Source: Ophiura sarsii
Taxonomy: Eukaryota > Echinodermata > Ophiuroidea > Amphilepidida > Ophiuridae
Reading direction: 5' to 3'
Length of the DNA stretch: 64,000 nt
Assembly: GCA_035610835.1 (NCBI GenBank)
Contig: CM069441.1
Coordinates: 83,465,761 to 83,529,760 of the forward strand
Positions 12,040 through 24,100 of this stretch are shown here, piece by piece. The translations under genes and the position numbers were made by a program. The notes beneath the pieces were generated by a model. The model did not search any database. It was not told the DNA's origin and was given only the letters and a program-made list of their open reading frames with translations. Position 1 is the first letter of the stretch, and each line of letters starts with the position of its first letter.

Positions 12040-12228
12040 AGAATACAATATAGTTCTTAGCTGTTTTGCTATAGAGTATAGACAATGGTTCTTATAATGT
12101 ATAGGCTGTACCATATTTGGAGTCGTTACGGTCGTCGCCGTAGGCGGACAAATATGGTATACAGCCTATACATTATAAGACCATCGTCTATAGCAAAACA
12201 GCTCTGCACTATATTTTGTTCTCATTCT
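12040..12228. mobile_element. Hairpin (foldback) element (copy 1)
   Basis: Arms at about 12059-12120 and 12145-12203 are near-perfect inverted repeats (AGCTGTTTTGCTATAG against CTATAGCAAAACAGCT, then TATAATGTATAGGCTGTA and its complement). Only about 25 bp of CpG-rich sequence (GTTACGGTCGTCGCCGTAGG) separates them. Weaker pairing extends to about 12040 and 12228. It is a foldback MITE or a source of a long hairpin RNA. Confidence 0.65.
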
Positions 12229-12239
12229 TATTTAGTTTA

Positions 12240-13015
12240 TTGGTTATTTTGATCTTTTATCATAAAATAACGCAGTTTGTTAGATTTATTTTAAACAAAC
12301 AACAACAAATTTCCCCCTTTATAAAATCGGCGAATCCAGCGAGCTGTTTTCAAAATCAGCCGAAAACCAATCAAATTGCCTGCTGACATCCCAAACCACA
12401 TAAGAATACTGACATCCCAAACCACATAAGAATAAAGTAGAATCTTACAAAAGAAAATGATTAGATTTGTAATTCCGGTAGTACGCCTTTAATCTATTTT
12501 AATCGAGACCAGCTGTTTTGACGGATGCCGCATTTCACATTCCGGGGGATTCGCCCCCGGATTCGCCTTAGCTAACTGTCAATCAAAGTTGTTATGATAT
12601 GTTTGCGTAATATTGACCAATAATCAGGCTACGACCTATTTCCTTATCGTTGCTTATTATTATTTGTCATTGGCCAATCACAAGGATTTTCAGCCGACAC
12701 GCCCACACATTATGAGACAATGGTGTGTATAGTTTGGAGGCAGGGTTTAATTCATTCGAAAAATAATACCTTCACCGCATATGATCAACGCGTCATCGCG
12801 TTAGCGTGCCCTACACAAAGTCGCCTCCGTATGCGATGTGGGTATAACGCAGCGATGACAGGCGTGTGCTAAAGAACGCGATTAATTTGAAGCAGGAAGT
12901 TTGAAATCAGCTCGCTGGATTCGCCGATTTTATAAAGGGGGACATTTGTTGTTGTTTGTTTAAAATAAATCTAACAAACTGCGTTATTTTATGATAAAAG
13001 ATCAATTGTTATTTT
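12240..13015. mobile_element. MITE with ~110-bp terminal inverted repeats (copy 1)
   Basis: The left arm 12243-12355 (GATCTTTTATCATAAAATAA, then AAACAACAACAAAT, then GGCGAATCCAGCGAGCTG) is inverted at about 12905-13012. The interior has no coding capacity but includes a short tandem duplication CTGACATCCCAAACCACATA and a CpG-rich patch (ACGCGTCATCGCG). Class is unassigned because no clean target duplication could be read. Confidence 0.65.
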
Positions 13016-13087
13016 TATGATTTATATATGAGCCGACCATTGATGCATGCCCTGTGATATTACACAACCACTGCGTACGCAAACACC

Positions 13088-13107
13088 GCCCCCCCCCCCC
13101 CCCCCCG
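13088..13107. repeat. Poly-C tract
   Basis: A C homopolymer of about 20 bases. The true length is uncertain because such tracts are prone to sequencing error. Confidence 0.8.
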
Positions 13108-13109
13108 TT

Positions 13110-13770
13110 TCTGGTTAGACTGGGAAGAACAGGTCTTGTTTTCCAAAACCATGATGAATGTTGAACTTTTTAAAACCTTGTGAGAACGACAGATTTGTTA
13201 GCAACTTTGTGTGAAAAAAGGAAACCAATCACATTTACCGTTGTGTCTTTGGCGAACCTTTTTTTAAATTTCGGTACCCAATCTACATATTTGTCCAAGA
13301 GGAGGCATAGTGAATTTCCATTGACACTGCACACATTCATTTTTCACATTTGAATATCCCGCCAACACACTTTGCAATAACTTTATATACTGTTATTCAA
13401 ATTTGTAACACAAAACGCAATTCATATCATGGGCAAGAGAACATAAGAGTGTTTCTCCCATCTAATTAATAATACACTTTGCGTAATATTTCAATTACAT
13501 CATAAATTAAACTCTGGTTTTCGAATTCGAATGAAGGACATTATTATGTGCTCTTATGCATGTTTTGATGCCTCGTGGACAAACACTGAGATTGGCTGCC
13601 TCGCTAGATAGGTTCACCCAGACGGTAGATACGATTGACTTCATTTTCACATAAAATTACTAAGTTTCTTACCATGTTTGAAAACGTCCAAATTTCAACT
13701 TGGTTTTGAAAAACAAGATAGCTTGCAGGTGGTTTTTTACTCACTTTTATTGTTCTGATTTTAACTGGGT
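13110..13770. repeat. Old transposon-like sequence related to 39399-40054
   Basis: It shares CTTTGTGTGAAAAAA, TTTGAATATCCCGCCAACA, CTCGTGGACAAAC, TTGACTTCATTTT-CACA and a TTTTTTACTCAC end with the element at 39399-40054. That element has mariner-type TA-flanked ends, so this copy is probably the same family with eroded ends. The segment 13226-13499 is missing from the second copy of the duplicated region. Confidence 0.5.
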
Positions 13771-15589
13771 CTTGTTTTCAGAAATCTAAATATTTGCGGT
13801 GAACGACCGTTGCGAATTATATAGCATATTGGTCGGTTTTCTTCTCATTACGTTATCATTAATGATGATGTGGGTGAGATCCGTGGATCAGTTTACGTAC
13901 CAGTAAACACAGTCTATTTAAAATGCCTTTAAAAATGATTGATACGAATTATGACACATGAATCATAGTCACGAATTTAATTGTGTCATGTATTGCTGGT
14001 TACCCTTTGTTTGGATTTTCATTCACGTGGATTGGGTTTAAGCAGAGACGGTGAAATGTAGGGATGATCTATTGAAATTTTGTAGAAAACGTGTGCTATG
14101 TCTCAGTGGGGTAGAGACTTGCGAAGTTTAAAATCAAGTTTTGTTAAACACGTGGTTTAAAAGATAAACTCACTCGCGGGTTCGAGCTTAGGTCTAACAA
14201 ATCACCGAGTAAAAGTGGAACAATTGTATAAAATGTGGTTGTCTTCAATACCGGCCAATTTTTTTCTCTATGTTTCTAGTTTTCTAAAGTTTTTCTAGGC
14301 TTACGCAGCCGTCTTCTATCACGTTGAATTCTCTCAGGTTATCCTACGCATTTGTGTAGGTATACAGTGTCCCAGTAAGTTGAAATGTTAGTGTTATTCA
14401 CAAGTTGGATAATATAATATTATTGTATAGTGCTGTGAATAATATAATATTATTGTATAGTGCGCGCCTTCACTGACAGACAGACACATCGCAAATGGTT
14501 CGTGTTGTGTGTGGTAAAAAATGATTATTGTGTCCTCTAGCAATCTGTTATCCTGTTGACTTGCCGGGAAATGTTATATATAGTATCATGAAACTGGTTT
14601 CGGGCTTATTTAGTAGTTTCATTTCCTTGAGAAAACAAGTTTGATCGGCAGGGAGAAGTTCCTAGAATTGGTGTTCTGAGAAATAGAGCTTTGAATATTA
14701 TTATTTACTATAATAGCACATTTCCAATAGAGTTACATGTAAAATGTGTGTCAAGTAGAAAATGCCGATAATTTAAAAAGGGCTCGAACAATTTTCTTGA
14801 CATTTTCACCGTATATTCGTTTTCATTAGCGCTACCTAAATTAGGTCAAACCATAAATGGGCCACTATGTAATCTTTTTTTATCCCATAATTTTAATTAT
14901 AAAGCGGACAGTCAAACAGCCGTGGGTGCTTGTTACCTCGAGCAATCTGTTCAATTCTCCCGTGGACTGGCCGGTAAAGGTTTCGGTGTGGCATACGGAG
15001 TAGCCCTACTTTCTGTTAAACTATCATTCATTTTTCATGGTGTAATTAGGATCCTGTTCATTACTATAATAGTTTGATCAGATCCAAATTAGCGAAGCCT
15101 GCTTACAGCAGCAAATGAAAACAGCCTTTTTTGTGTCAAATGGCAAAGGAAATGACAGAAAAAGAACTAGAAAAAGAGTATATTTAACCCTTTTTCAGTC
15201 GGTGCATAGTTGACCCTGAAAAGGGAAGGGGTCATTTTAACTACTTATTTCTAAGTGTGTATGTGCAGTTTGGAACCGCCTTCTTCCACTACGAGTAAAT
15301 ATCTTAGTGTCATCTGTAAATTCAAGGGCGTCGCCAGAGGGGACGTGTGGGGTGTAACCCCCCCCCCCCCCCCCTTTAATCAAATCTGTCGGCAAAATCT
15401 GCCCTATTCATCAAATCTGTCGGCACAAAACAAGCTTCCGTCGGTACATTTGCGATTTTGACCATATAACAAATCTGTAAAAAAAAATTGTCGGTGGGTG
15501 GTGCTTACAGTAGGGTATGCAATTGTTGGAGGCCTGGTGTCCGCTGATTGGCCATGTGTTGTTGACTGTGCTGTTTTAGTTTTGACTGT
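13771..15589. other. Non-coding region
   Basis: No gene is recognised. A 30-bp-scale tandem duplication with AATAATATAATATTATTG occurs at 14408-14462, and there is a poly-C tract at 15358-15374. The frame at 15255-15461 is compositional and crosses the C tract. Confidence 0.45.
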
Positions 15590-15702
15590 GCGATTATTTG
15601 TGACCGTGCGAAATTTTGTGACCGTGCGATTATTTGTGACCGTGCGAATTTTTGTGACCGTGCGATTATTTGTGACCGTGCGATTTTTTTTGACTGTGCG
15701 AA
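15590..15702. repeat. 18-bp tandem repeat
   Basis: About six units of TGACCGTGCGATTATTTG with variants TGCGAATTTTTG and TGCGAAATTTTG. Eighteen bases is a multiple of three, so the repeat yields an open V-T-V-R frame; no other feature supports a protein. Confidence 0.85.
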
Positions 15703-16964
15703 TTTAAGTTGTTGATCCTACACCCCCCTCCCCCCCACCCCCACCCCCCTCCCCCTCTCTCACCGGTCTACCTACTTCTTTGAATTTAACATGTGCACTC
15801 AGTAGCAAGACCATAGTACTCCAACACAATCGTGTGTTCAACAATATCATTTCACTCAACGTTGGCAAACTGGGAAATGACCCAGGGATAATATACCAGA
15901 AGGGATCGGTCATTACCAATAATTTTACCAATCCAGAGAGGTAATCTTCGGCAACCCAGGGGGTCCCGTATTTACATTCGCTCCGACATACACTCGTCAT
16001 CATTGAAACAGAGAAAACGTCGAAAAAGGGTCGAATTATGACAATGACGTTCAGAGTCACTCAGGGGCGTAACGTAGACAGGAGCACCCAACGAGGTTTC
16101 CTGGCAAATACCTGCTCCTCTGATGTTTCGAATCTGGCTGGTTCTTTTTTCTTATAAAATGAATTCCTGTCTGGCAAACGATTTTTAAGTCATCCAGACA
16201 ATCTAGCTGGCAAAATTGGCATCAATTTGAGAGGTAATGGTATCAAATTTGTGTTTTATGGATTTTATGGATTATATATTTAATGTTTTAGAACAGAAAA
16301 TTCGATGAATTTAGCTGAAATATAAATTTATAAATAAATTATCCTAGCTGGTTGATATGTCTAAACACTCGTTCCCCTAGCTTTCAAAATTCTTCACGGA
16401 ATTTGGCTTCTGGCTGCCAAAGGAGTATTTTGACCGGCCCTAGCTGGGAAATGTAGTTAATACCGCGCATTCTAGCTAGCTCTGAGGAGCAGCTAATGTT
16501 ATGTATTACTACATCCTGAACTTCTCGTCGGGTGCCCCTGCGTAGAGACAGGGTGGCACCGCTCCCTCTCTGCCTAAAGGTTCCCCCGATGAAATGACAA
16601 ATATTTAAACAAAACAAAATAGTCAGTCGGTTATGCCCCCTGATCACAGGCCTGTTTCCCCCTTATTCCCCCCCCCCCCAAACAAAAATTGAAGAACCTC
16701 TCCTCTACACTGGTTACTTTCGTTCATGTCCGAGCCGCAAATAAATTAACCAAAATGAAGAAATTTAGCCTCCGCCTAGGTCTAAAAGTGTGTTAAAAAA
16801 TTAAATGTCTATCTTCAAAACTATGCCTATTTTTAATAGGCATAGTTGAAGATGTTGAAGATAAACATTTTTTTTTTTAAATTGTCATAACACTTTGATT
16901 AAGGAAGCAATTCATTGTGCTACGCCATAGGGTCCGTTTTTGTGTCACTTCTGGGTAATATTTA
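15703..16964. other. Non-coding region with C-rich tract and small palindrome
   Basis: A C-rich tract lies at 15721-15755. At 16794-16884 AACTATGCCTA and TAGGCATAGTT with flanking TATCTTCAA/TTGAAGATA form a hairpin. A CAGGGGCGTAACGTAGAC word at 16062 resembles a hAT-type end, but no convincing partner with a target duplication was found. No gene is supported. Confidence 0.4.
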
Positions 16965-16973
16965 CACTAAAGT

Positions 16974-17207
16974 ACGCCAAAGGCCCAGTAGTCGACTTTG
17001 TATACCTTGTATAATTTCACTGTCACACAACACCCTCTGATACTTCCCATCCGAGAACCGACCAAATACGTGTATTGGTCGGTTCTCGGACGGGAGCGAT
17101 TTTCGCAAGGCGAAGTATCACTGAGGGTGTTGTTCGATTGTGTAACAGTGAAATTATACACGGTATACGAAGAAGACTATAAGGCCCAGTGGTGACATTC
17201 GGTACCG
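16974..17207. mobile_element. Palindromic MITE-like element
   Basis: Large inverted repeats meet near 17075: GTATACC-TGTATAATTTCACTG, AACACCCTC, GATACTTC and GAGAACCGACCAATA-like blocks occur on the left and inverted on the right. The unit is bracketed by 9-bp direct repeats CACTAAAGT at 16965-16973 and 17208-17216. A 9-bp duplication would suit a Mutator-like element, but the outermost ends match poorly. Confidence 0.55.
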
Positions 17208-17216
17208 CACTAAAGT

Positions 17217-18374
17217 TTGATTATCAATGAAATGTGGGTTTTGGGAGTAGCCTAGTGAACATGTAAAATTACTTGGCAGCATGCAGCGCCTCATTTTCCC
17301 CTTTTTGTAAAAAAGGGGGAAAAACCGGTTGGCTATATGTACACTGAATTCACATTGGTTTCAGGTGATTTTGATTATTCATCACAATGTTGGAACTTAA
17401 TTATTTCATCCTAAAACCGATGGAGTTGGAAAATCAACTCCAGTGTAAGTATATCCTGTTATGAATCCGTGGCAACTGGCAATATAAACCGTTCGTCGAA
17501 TTCGGTTGATAAAAACTTGCGGCGTATTAATATAGACGTGAACGAGCCCATGTTCGGCATCGTCTGATCATGTAGTCTGTGTAATCGTCTGTGAATCCCA
17601 GACAGACGTGTAATCCTTATACAAAATTCCCGCTGTTCTAAAATGAAACGACTCCTAAAATAAAACGACACCTTTGGGGTTATACGCATGCGCGACAATT
17701 TATCGTGATATTTACACGGATTTCGTCATCTGGCAGCTATTACAGCTCCGCTTATTATGATCAAACCGAAGTTTTTCGTCAACGCGCTTGTTCGGATCGG
17801 ACTGAGTCTTTCCTGGAGTCTTTCTGCTGGTCAGAGTCGTCGGAACTGTGAGTTTTAGTTGTGTACATGTAGGCCTTCATGTTCAATGTAAATATTGCAT
17901 ATTTGTATGTATCAGCACAGCAGAGAGATGTTTAAAATTAAAGAAACTGCAGAATATTCCGTGCAGGTGGACAAATTTGCCCACTAATTTGGGAGCCATA
18001 TTTAGCCACCAAGACAAAATGTGTAATAAATTCACTATTTTTCGTGTTTAAAACCAAAAATAATTGTTCCAATACTAAGAGTAAACATCTGTCATGTCTG
18101 TTGAGAAGGTTTATATTTGATTTCCTGTTTGAATTAGGCCTTTGCAAATTATGATGCTTGTTGAAGAGCCTGAAGAACATTTTGTTATTTTGGGTTTGAG
18201 ACTGAGACCGGGACTGAGACTGAGAGGCTTGATAATCTCCCAGCACTATATCTGGGTGGATCCACTAGCCTGGGAGGGGATTGGTGTGTGTACAGTGTAC
18301 ACCAATAAGTACACCAAAAGCGTAGAGGATTCCCTGTTTGATAATGTATAGTGCACTTTCAATGAAAGCTTGAA
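17217..18374. other. Non-coding region with satellite-like and GTGGACAAAT modules
   Basis: At 17639-17672 a CCTAAAATAAAACGACACC word matches the core of the satellite at 21163-25709. At 17966-18016 a module with GGTGGACAAATTTGCCCACT and GCCACCAAGACAAAATG occurs and returns at 18735-18785 and 19028-19090. No gene is recognised. Confidence 0.4.
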
Positions 18375-18735
18375 AATGAAATTTCAAAAATAGTTTTTGC
18401 CAAAAATGACTGAATTTACATTTTTTTTCTAGTAAAACGTAACCAAGAATTGTTTTGAATCGATGCAAAATATTTTTGTATCAAGTTCAGCTATCGATAT
18501 ATTAAGGATAGAAGTTGCCATTTTGTGAGTGGAAGCACTACTTTTTGGATTAACTGCAAAATGTCAATTTTCCACAAAATGATTGAAATTTCATCATTTT
18601 TCTGGCAAAACGCAACCAAGAATTTGTTTGAAGTGACACAACATATTTAGGTATTGAGTTAAACAATTGATATATGAAGGGTAGAATATGCCATTTTTTG
18701 TGGGGAAGCGCTGCTTTTGGATTAACTGTAAATAC
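18375..18735. repeat. Diverged direct duplication of ~180 bp
   Basis: Two units share AAAACG-AACCAAGAATT, GTTTGAA, TTGATATAT-AAGG-TAGAA, TGCCATTTT-TG and TTTTGGATTAACTG. Divergence is high, so this is an old duplication. No coding potential. Confidence 0.55.
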
Positions 18736-19957
18736 TGGCAAATATGCCCACTTAGCGGGCAAATTTGCCAGGGGTGGACAATTCGGACACCTGCTAGGAC
18801 TGAGAAAAACTGAGGCACTCGATTGACGATTCGAATCAAATTCGACAGTCAGTGTTGCATGACATAGTATTATAATTATTGTTGTGTTGTGAACTGCACG
18901 TCAAAGACACTAAAAGGCAGGGATAGAGTCACAAAACTGAAGCATCCTATATAAAGTGCTCACCAAAAGAAAGTATGGTAGTACACTTTGTTTTGGTCAT
19001 TTCAAGCCTAGCCGCTATAGCCTACTAGCATAGCAGCAGGTGGCCAAATTGCCCACCGATTTAAGTGGGCAAATATGGCCACCAAGACAAAATGGGTTTT
19101 GTTAATGGGAGGGGAGGGAATACACAACTACAGTTTAGTTGCAACATATTCTCTGTAACTGAATGGTAAAATGGCGTATTTCGGGCCTGAAATGAAGGTA
19201 CTTTTTCACTTTTCCGATCAAATAACCATAACTGTATTTGTCATGTAACTTTGTCATAAATCGTTCAAATTCTATCCGGTTTTTAAACTCTTTTTTTTTT
19301 GATTGCATTTTAAATGTATTTTAAAAAGGCTGTAGCCTCGTGTCAGTAGAAAATCCATTTAAACATTCATTAGTACACAATGACGTCACGGGTAGGGTCG
19401 ACAATTATACTGCCGCTAATGTTGGAAATGCGCAGAAATGGATAACGGAAGGCTACGATTCGGTTGGTTGCACTGGTGAAACAGTGCACTACGCATATGG
19501 TCGACCGGCCCTTGTGTGTCATACAAGATATAAAAGGCTAAATCTTGAAAAATTGACGATGTATGTTGGTTGTGTTTATTTCCTCAGTTGACAGACATCA
19601 ATTACTTGAAACAAAACCAACTGGGTGGGGGGGGTAATTTTGATCAATATCAGGGTCTGGAGAACTGTCCGAACCGAATGCGTAACGGTTGTAATCGTTA
19701 TAAAAACAGTCATAAAATGTCATGAAACTCAAAAAATGACAACATTTCAAAGTCCTTTCACATTATTCAGGTAGCCTTAATGTGTTGAATTACAAAAATC
19801 AAGGAAAGCCCTCCTAACAATTAATATGCGCTTCAGGAGGCCATTCAATAGGTCATATTTAGGTCGTCCGTAGGAAGAGACCTTATGGCAGCATCCTTCG
19901 TGTGTTGTCTGTTGTGTGTGTTGTCTGTGGTGGGGGTGTGTCTGTCAACAATTTGGC
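18736..19957. other. Non-coding region
   Basis: No gene is supported. An 83-codon open frame at 19340-19591 has no domain. A perfect CRE word, TGACGTCA, lies at 19381-19388, and GGTTGCACTGGTGAAACAGTGCAC forms a short palindrome at 19464-19487. Function is not established for either. Confidence 0.35.
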
Positions 19958-20469
19958 ATACACTTTTTGTTTTGTCCATTTCTTTTCCATACAATCACCA
20001 ATTCCAATCAAACTTCGGTAATAGATGCAGCACGGAAACCTTCATATGTTAATGAGGTCGAAGGTCACATACCAAGGTCAAAGGTCATCTGAGGTCAAGA
20101 TGTAAACTTTAGTATACACTTTTTGTATTGTCCATTTCTTTTCCATAATGACCAATTGCAACCAAACTTCAGTCATAGATGCAACATGGAAACCTTCATA
20201 TGTTAATGAGGTCAAAGGTCACATACCAAGGTCAAAGATCATCTGAGGTCAAGATGTAAAATTTAGTACACACTTTTTGTATTGTCCATTTCTTTTCCAT
20301 ACAATAACTGATTGCAATCAAACCTTGGTCATAGATGCAACATTGAAACCGTTATATGTTAATGAGGTCAAAGGTCACATACCAAGGTCAAAGGTCATTT
20401 GAGGTCAAGATGTTAAATTTAGTATACACTTTGTATTGTCCATTTCTTTTCCATACAATGACCAATTGG
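19958..20469. repeat. ~155-bp tandem repeat carrying DR1 nuclear-receptor motifs
   Basis: About 3.3 units start with ATACACTTTTTGTATTGTCC at 19958, 20114, 20268 and 20424. Perfect DR1 sites (AGGTCA, one base, AGGTCA) occur at 20075-20087, 20209-20221, 20365-20377 and 20385-20397, with further single AGGTCA half-sites. DR1 is the preferred motif of RXR, HNF4 and COUP-TF/NR2-type receptors. Binding in vivo is not shown by the sequence. Confidence 0.8.
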
Positions 20470-20800
20470 GCGATACACAGCTATAATTTTCACTCCGGAT
20501 TTCTTCAGGGTGACACAAGCATGTTCAAAGGATATTATTCTGATGCCAGTAGGTGGATTTTGAATGCTGAGATTGGTCTTATGGATGAACCCGATACCAC
20601 CGTGGATAACTCAAAAAGGAGTAACCTTGTGGTAGCATCTCACCAATAACAACAGGGTCATTCTCAGCGAGCCACGTTTCAGTTAGCGCAAAAATGTCAA
20701 CATCATTGGCAATGATGTCTTCAAATATGGAAATTGTCTTCTGACGCACAGAGCAAGCTGCTCTGATAATTGGTGTTCTAATCAGCTGAAATAGATGGAT
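20470..20800 (-). mobile_element. LINE endonuclease-domain fragment (APE type)
   Basis: Minus-strand translation gives RTPIIRAACSVRQKTISI, then DIIANDVDIFALTETWL, then YPRWYRVHP, and in a shifted frame SFEHACVTLKKSGVKIIAVY. These are the ALTETWL and AVYRP blocks of the N-terminal APE-like endonuclease of CR1/L2-type LINEs. At least one frameshift and one stop are present. The fragment abuts the end of the DR1 tandem repeat. Confidence 0.8.
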
Positions 20801-21162
20801 TAATTACTTGAAGATGTAAAAGATCTCCTAATCTACCAAAACAATAAAAAAACCTCACCAATGAAAAGTTCAACTATAAATGGATGTTTGACTGCTTTGT
20901 CTAAACAAAATTGACAACATGAAATTGCCCTGATATTTTTCCAAACATTTATTGAACAGTTTTCTTATTTGCGTTGAAGTGTATACTAACCAGCACTGTG
21001 CCAATATCATCTCACGCGATATGGGGCAATGTGGTTCGATTCCACTAGCAGTTCACATGTTTGCACTTGTAAAACATGCAGTAAAGAAAACATATTTGTT
21101 ACCAAAATTTCAAAATATTTTATATGCACAGGAGAGATATTACCAAAAGGTTGAATACATTT
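20801..21162. other. Spacer before the satellite array
   Basis: No feature is recognised. Confidence 0.4.
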
Positions 21163-24100
21163 GCTGGAGTCAATGTTGAAACATTTTGGGACCGTATTAT
21201 CCCTATTAAGCGCCAATGCCCTTATAAGTGCCCACCCCGTTTTTCAGGCGTATTAGAGCCAAAGAGTCGTATTATTTTAGCTGTACTAAAATAAAACGAC
21301 ACCCATTATAGAACGACCCCTCATGTCTAAAGTACAGACTGTAGATATATTTTTGGTTTAAACAATTGTTATAGCTGGAGTCAATGTTGAAACATTTTGG
21401 GTACCGTATTATCCCTATTAAGCGCCAATGCCCTTATAAGTGCCCACCCCGTTTTTCAGGCGTATTAGAGCCAAAGAGTCGTTTTATTTTAACTGTACTA
21501 AAATAAAACGACACCCATTATAGAACGACCCCTTCATGTCTAAAGTACAGACTGTAGATATATTTTTGGTTTAAACAATTGTTATATTACCACAATAGAT
21601 CACCCTTTATGTTTAAAGTATAAAAACAACTTTTATAGTCCGTTCAGGCGCTTTAGAGCCAAGGAGTCGTTTTATTTTAGCTCCTAAAATAAAACGACAC
21701 CCATATTAAATAGAACGACCCCCTCATGTCTAAAGTATAGAGTGTAGATATATTTTTGGTTTAAACAATTGTTATATTATCAGAATAGATCACCCTTTAT
21801 GTTTAATGTATAAAAACAGCTTTTATAGGCCGTTCAGGCGCTTTAGAGCCAAGGAGTCGTTTTATTTTATCTGTCCTAAAATAGAACGACACCCATTATA
21901 GAATGACCCTCTCATGTCTAAAGTATAGAGTGTAGATATAATTTTGGTTTAAACAATTGTTGTATTATCAGAATAGATCAGCCTTTATGTTTAAAGTATA
22001 AAAACAACTTATATAGTCCGTTCAGGCGCTTTAGAGCCAAGGAGTCGTTATATTTTAGCTGTCCTAAAATAAAACGACACCCATAATAGAACGACCCCCT
22101 CATGCCTAAAGTACAGAGTGTAGATATATTTTTTGTTTAAACAAATGTTATATTACCAGAATAGATCAGCCTTTATGTTTAAAGTATAAAAACAACTTAT
22201 ATAGTCCGTTCAGGCGCATTACAGCCAAGGAGTCGTTTTATTTTAGCTGTCCTAAAATAAAACGACACCCATAATAGAACGACCCCCTCATGTCTAAATT
22301 ACAGAGTGTAGATATATTTTTGGTTAAAACAATTGTTATATTACCCAGAATAGATCACCATTTATGTTTAAAGTATAAAACAACTTATATAGTCCGTTCA
22401 GGCGCATTACAGCCAAGGAGTCGTTTTATTTTAGCTGTCCTAAAATAAAACGACACCCATAATAGAACGACCCCCTCATGTATTAAGTACAGAGTGTAGA
22501 TATATTTTTGGTTTAAACAATTGTTATATTACCAGAATAGATCACCCTTTATGTTTAAAGTATAAAAACGTCGTTTTATTTTAGCTGTCCTAAAATAAAA
22601 CGACACCCATAATAGAACGACACCCTCATGTCTAAAGTACAGAGTGTAGATATATTTTTGGTTTAAACAATTGTTATATTACCAGAATAGATCACCCTTT
22701 ATGTTTAAATTATAAAAACAACTTATATAGTCCGTTCAGGCGCATTAGAGCCAAGGAGTCGTTTTATTTTAGCTGTCCTAAAATAAAACGACACCCATAA
22801 TAGAACGACCCCCTCATGTCTAAAGTACAGAGTGTAGATATAATTTTGGTTTAAGCATTTGTTATATTACCAGAATAGATCACCATTTATGTTTAAAGTA
22901 TAAAAACAACTTATATAGTCCGTTCAGGCGCATTAGAGCCAAGGAGTCGTTTTATTTTAGCTGTCCTAAAATAAAACGACACCCATAATAGAACGACCCC
23001 CTCATGTCTAAATTACAGAGTGTAGATATATTTTTGGTTTAAACAATTGTTATATTACCAGAATAGATCACCCTTTATGTGTAAAGAATAAAAACAACTT
23101 TTATAGTCCGTTCAGGCGCTTTAGAGCCAAGGAGTCGTTTTATTTTAGCTGTCCTAAAATAAAACGACACCCATAATAGAACGACCCCCTCGTGTCTAAA
23201 GTACAGAGTGTAGATATATTTTTGGTTTAAACAATTGTTATATTACCAGAATAGATCACCATTTATGTTTAAAGTATAAAAACAACTTATATAGTCCGTT
23301 CAGGCGCATTAGAGCCAAGGAGTCGTTTTATTTCAGCTGTCCTATAATAAAACGACACCCATAATAGAACGACCCCCTCATGTCTAAAGTACAGAGTGTA
23401 GATATATTTTTGGTTAAAACAATTGTTATATTACCAGAATAGATCACCATTTATGTTTAAAGTATAAAACAACTTATATAGTCCGTTCAGGCGCATTACA
23501 GCCAAGGAGTCGTTTTATTTTAGCTGTCCTAAAATAAAACGACACCCATAATAGAACGACCCCCTCATGTATTAAGTACAGAGTGTAGATATATTTTTGG
23601 TTTAAACAATTGTTATATTACCAGAATAGATCACCCTTTATGTTTAAAGTATAAAAACATCGTTTTATTTTAGCTGTCCTAAAATAAAACGACACCCATA
23701 ATAGAACGACACCCTCATGTCTAAAGTACAGAGTGTAGATATATTTTTGGTTTAAACAATTGTTATATTACCAGAATAGATCACCCTTTATGTTTAAAGT
23801 ATAAAACAACTTATATAGTCCGTTCAGGCGCATTAGAGCCAAGGAGTCGTTTTATGTTAGCTGTCCTAAAATAAAACGACACCCATAATAGAACGACCCC
23901 CTCATGTCTAAAGTACAGAGTGTAGATATAATTTTGGTTTAAGCATTTGTTATATTACCAGAATAGATCACCATTTATGTTTAAAGTATAAAAACAACTT
24001 ATATAGTCCGTTCAGGCGCATTAGAGCCAAGGAGTCGTTTTATTTTAGCTGTCCTAAAATAAAACGACACCCATAATAGAACGACCCCCTCATGTCTAAA

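Noticed and set aside
16062..16637. Possible hAT element starting CAGGGGCGTAACGTAGAC
   Set aside because: The only candidate right end (GTTATGCCCCCTG) matches weakly and no 8-bp target duplication is present.
19340..19591. 83-codon plus-strand frame
   Set aside because: No domain or homology recognised; length is within chance for this composition.
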